From NCBI GenBank assembly GCA_029865285.1, contig JAOUHE010000011.1:1-21138 (forward strand): DNA of 21,138 bases, written 5' to 3'. Each line of letters opens with the position of its first letter. Position 1 is the first letter of the stretch. Both the position numbers and the translations under genes were made by a program. Below the pieces are notes generated by a model, which worked only from the letters and a program-made list of their open reading frames with translations, was not told the DNA's origin and made no database searches. This document shows positions 19,545 through 21,138 of the stretch, piece by piece. Source of the DNA: Chloroflexota bacterium (lineage in GTDB: Bacteria > Chloroflexota > Limnocylindria > QHBO01).

Positions 19545-19716
19545 TAAGAGACCGAATCAACTCATCGGGATAACCGAAGAGTCGCCACAGACAGCGATGC
19601 GACCCGGGTGCAAGCCCCGGGCAGAATTGCCGGCCGAAGCCGGCGGCACGCCGAGGCAGTGAGATCGACCGGAGACGGTCCTCGTGCCGAGTGCGTGCGC
19701 GAGGACCGTTTTCATT
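19545..19716 (+). ncRNA. L10 (rplJ) leader RNA with terminator-like hairpin
   Basis: About 200 bases of non-coding leader separate rplA from rplJ, the place where L10-L12 binds its mRNA in many bacteria. Visible elements include CACAGACAGCGATGCG, a CCCGGG/CCCGGG hairpin near 19612, and GCCGGC-CGAA-GCCGGC. At the 3' end ACGGTCCTCG (19675-19684) pairs with CGAGGACCGT (19700-19709), followed by TTTTCATT. The last hairpin reads as an intrinsic terminator, so the leader probably acts by attenuation. Ends are approximate. Confidence 0.75.
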
Positions 19717-19743
19717 GTCACGGAGGTACGAGAAGAGGACGCA

Positions 19744-20286
19744 ATGCCAACCGATGCAAAGCGCCAGGCCGTCACCGAGCTCGCGGAAATGCTCCGCAAC
19801 AGCTCTGCGCTGGCCGTGGCCGATTACCGGGGCCTCAAGGTCTCCGACATGCAGTCGGTGCGAAGGACCCTGCGCGCCAGCGGTGTGGAACTGCATGTCG
19901 CCAAGAACCGCCTGTTGAAGCTCGCCGCCGACGAAGCGGGCCGAGCCGAGCTCAAGCCGATGCTCACCGGGCCGACCGCGGTGGCTGCCATCTCCGGCGA
20001 CGAGGTCGCCCTGGCGAAGGCGCTGCAGGAGGCCTTCCGCCCGTACAGCAAGGTGGTCACCGTGCGGGGTGGCCTGCTGGGGAACCTGGCGGTGGATGCC
20101 GCCACCCTCCAGCGACTGGCGACCCTGCCGAGCCGCGACGTGCTGCTCGGCAAGCTGGCCGGCGGCCTGGTCGCCCCGATCGCGGGGATGGCGGGCGTCC
20201 TGGCAGCCAACCTGAGGAACCTCGTCGGCGTCCTGACTGCAGTGGCCGACAAGAAGCGAGCAAGCGAGGGCGGCTCCGCCGCCTGA
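19744..20286 (+). CDS. rplJ: 50S ribosomal protein L10
   Basis: L10 anchors the L7/L12 dimers to the ribosome stalk. The ATG at 19744 has AGAGG five bases upstream and gives 180 residues; upstream in-frame starts lie inside the terminator hairpin and are rejected. The N-terminal RNA-binding domain has the motif ALAVADYRGLKVSDMQSVR, with VAKNRLLKLA next. The long C-terminal helix that binds L12 ends in a Lys/Ala/Gly-rich tail. The gap to rplL is 36 bases. Confidence 0.97.
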   Translation: MPTDAKRQAVTELAEMLRNSSALAVADYRGLKVSDMQSVRRTLRASGVELHVAKNRLLKLAADEAGRAELKPMLTGPTAVAAISGDEVALAKALQEAFRPYSKVVTVRGGLLGNLAVDAATLQRLATLPSRDVLLGKLAGGLVAPIAGMAGVLAANLRNLVGVLTAVADKKRASEGGSAA

Positions 20287-20322
20287 CGAAGAACAACGGA
20301 AGAACAAGGAGCGTACCAACCC

Positions 20323-20718
20323 ATGGCCAAGACACTGACCAAGGATGAGATTCTCGAGGCGATCGACAGCATGACCGTCCTCGACCTTTCCGAGCTTGTG
20401 AAGGCGTTCGAGGAGCGCTACGGCGTCACCGCGGCCGCCCCGGTGGCGGTTGCCGCAGCCCCGACAGCCGGAGGCGATGCAGGCGCCGCCGCGCCAGCCG
20501 AGGAGCAGACCGAGTTCGACGCGGTGCTGACCGAGGTCGGCCCGAACAAGATCCTCGTGATCAAGGCGGTCCGCGAGCTGACTGGCCTCGGCCTGAAGGA
20601 GGCGAAGGACCTCGTCGACGCCGCCCCCAAGGCGGTGAAGGAGGGCGTCACCAAGGAAGAGGCGGAGGCCGTGAAGGCCAAGATGGCCGAGGCTGGCGCA
20701 GGGGTGGATATCCGCTAG
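20323..20718 (+). CDS. rplL: 50S ribosomal protein L7/L12
   Basis: This is the stalk protein that recruits translational GTPases. It has 131 residues from ATG 20323, with AAGGAG 12 bases upstream. The N-terminal dimerisation domain contains LDLSELVKAFEERYGV. An Ala-rich hinge (about 38-62) follows, then the C-terminal factor-binding domain with GPNKILVIKAVRELTGLGLKEAK-type sequence and the Lys residues expected there. A strong terminator follows. Confidence 0.98.
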   Translation: MAKTLTKDEILEAIDSMTVLDLSELVKAFEERYGVTAAAPVAVAAAPTAGGDAGAAAPAEEQTEFDAVLTEVGPNKILVIKAVRELTGLGLKEAKDLVDAAPKAVKEGVTKEEAEAVKAKMAEAGAGVDIR

Positions 20719-20738
20719 CCGCTCTTCCGCAATATCGA

Positions 20739-20776
20739 AAGGGCCGACCCGTCACCGGGTCGGCCCTTCGGCTTTC
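20739..20776 (+). terminator. Intrinsic terminator after rplL
   Basis: AAGGGCCGACCCG (20739-20751) and CGGGTCGGCCCTT (20756-20768) form a perfect 13-bp stem with the loop TCAC, followed by CGGCTTTCC. The A-rich 5' flank would also allow it to work for the minus-strand gene that approaches from the right. Confidence 0.9.
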
Positions 20777-20876
20777 CTGGCGCGCTGCTCGGCTCCGCCA
20801 GCGTGAACCGGTATTCGAGGGCAGCGATCGCCGCCCCGACCGCGGGGCCAATGCCCAGCAGGGCGGGATCGGCGAC

Positions 20877-21138
20877 TTAGGTGGGGGCAATCCCTGCTGC
20901 CCCGAAGAGGCCGGCTCGCATGCGCGTGGCGGACCAGACGAAGAGGAGCATGACCGGCACTTCGATAAGTGGCCCCACCACCGTCGCGAGGGCGACGGTG
21001 GGAGTGAAGGCGGTGATCGCGATGGCGATCGCAATCTCGAAGTCGCGACCGGTCGCGCTGAATGCGACCGCCACCCCGCCCGCACGAGGGGTTCGATGAG
21101 TCCGTCGCGGCTGTGATCCCCCATGAGGCGTCCGCCGC
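20877..21138 (-). pseudogene. C-terminal fragment of an ACR3-type arsenite permease, probably disrupted
   Basis: The frame read from the window edge to TAA at 20877-20879 contains a clear ACR3 C-terminal pattern: FSATGRDFEIAIAIAI, then a helix ending in ALATVVGPLIEVPVML. ACR3 proteins export arsenite through the membrane. Only the last helices lie in the window. Upstream of about 21080 the same frame turns into Arg/His/Pro-rich sequence unlike a permease, although no stop occurs, so a frameshift is likely there. After the TAA the same frame continues for about 30 residues with high third-position GC (VADPALLGIGPAVGAAIAAL). This is either a damaged gene or low-quality sequence at a contig end. 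An intact gene in another arrangement cannot be excluded. Confidence 0.5.

Overview
This is high-GC bacterial chromosome made almost entirely of housekeeping genes. The most likely source is a member of the Chloroflexota or a close terrabacterial relative. The clues are a LysM protein with an N-terminal Cys-Pro-Phe-Leu / His-Arg-Cys type cysteine motif, a YacL-like PIN-TRAM membrane protein, a long acidic S1 protein, and many GTG/TTG starts. This placement is inferred from gene content, not from a phylogeny.

Layout. Positions 1-306 are spacer upstream of a complete 23S rRNA (about 307-3379), followed by 5S (about 3511-3630). No 16S or tRNA is visible before the 23S. Next come a LysM protein and a convergent Fpg/MutM-like DNA glycosylase whose stop codons share one CTAG. 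A forward block then carries S1, ClpC, RadA, a PIN-TRAM protein, an IspD-IspF fusion (two non-mevalonate isoprenoid steps) and an RlmB-type rRNA 2'-O-methyltransferase. The last three lie head to tail with almost no gap. From 14.58 to 17.1 kb, three tRNA genes (Thr-UGU, Tyr-GUA, Thr-GGU) alternate with uncharacterised membrane or lipoprotein genes. From 17.13 kb a promoter drives the conserved cluster rpmG - tRNA-Trp - secE - nusG - rplK - rplA - [L10 leader] - rplJ - rplL, which ends in a strong terminator. rpoB does not follow; instead the window ends in a minus-strand fragment of an ACR3-type arsenite permease that looks broken.

Regulation visible in the sequence includes promoters of the form TTGNNN - 17/18 bp - TANNNT/CAGAAT, several placed inside or against the end of the preceding gene. 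There are also intrinsic terminators, an L10-type leader with an attenuator hairpin, and a perfect hairpin just upstream of the S1 start.

No convincing undescribed multi-gene system is present. The points most worth a second look are the glycosylase lacking several Fpg recognition residues, the two-helix 23S precursor stem, the tRNA-protein mixed transcription units with uncharacterised membrane proteins, and the disrupted arsenite permease end.
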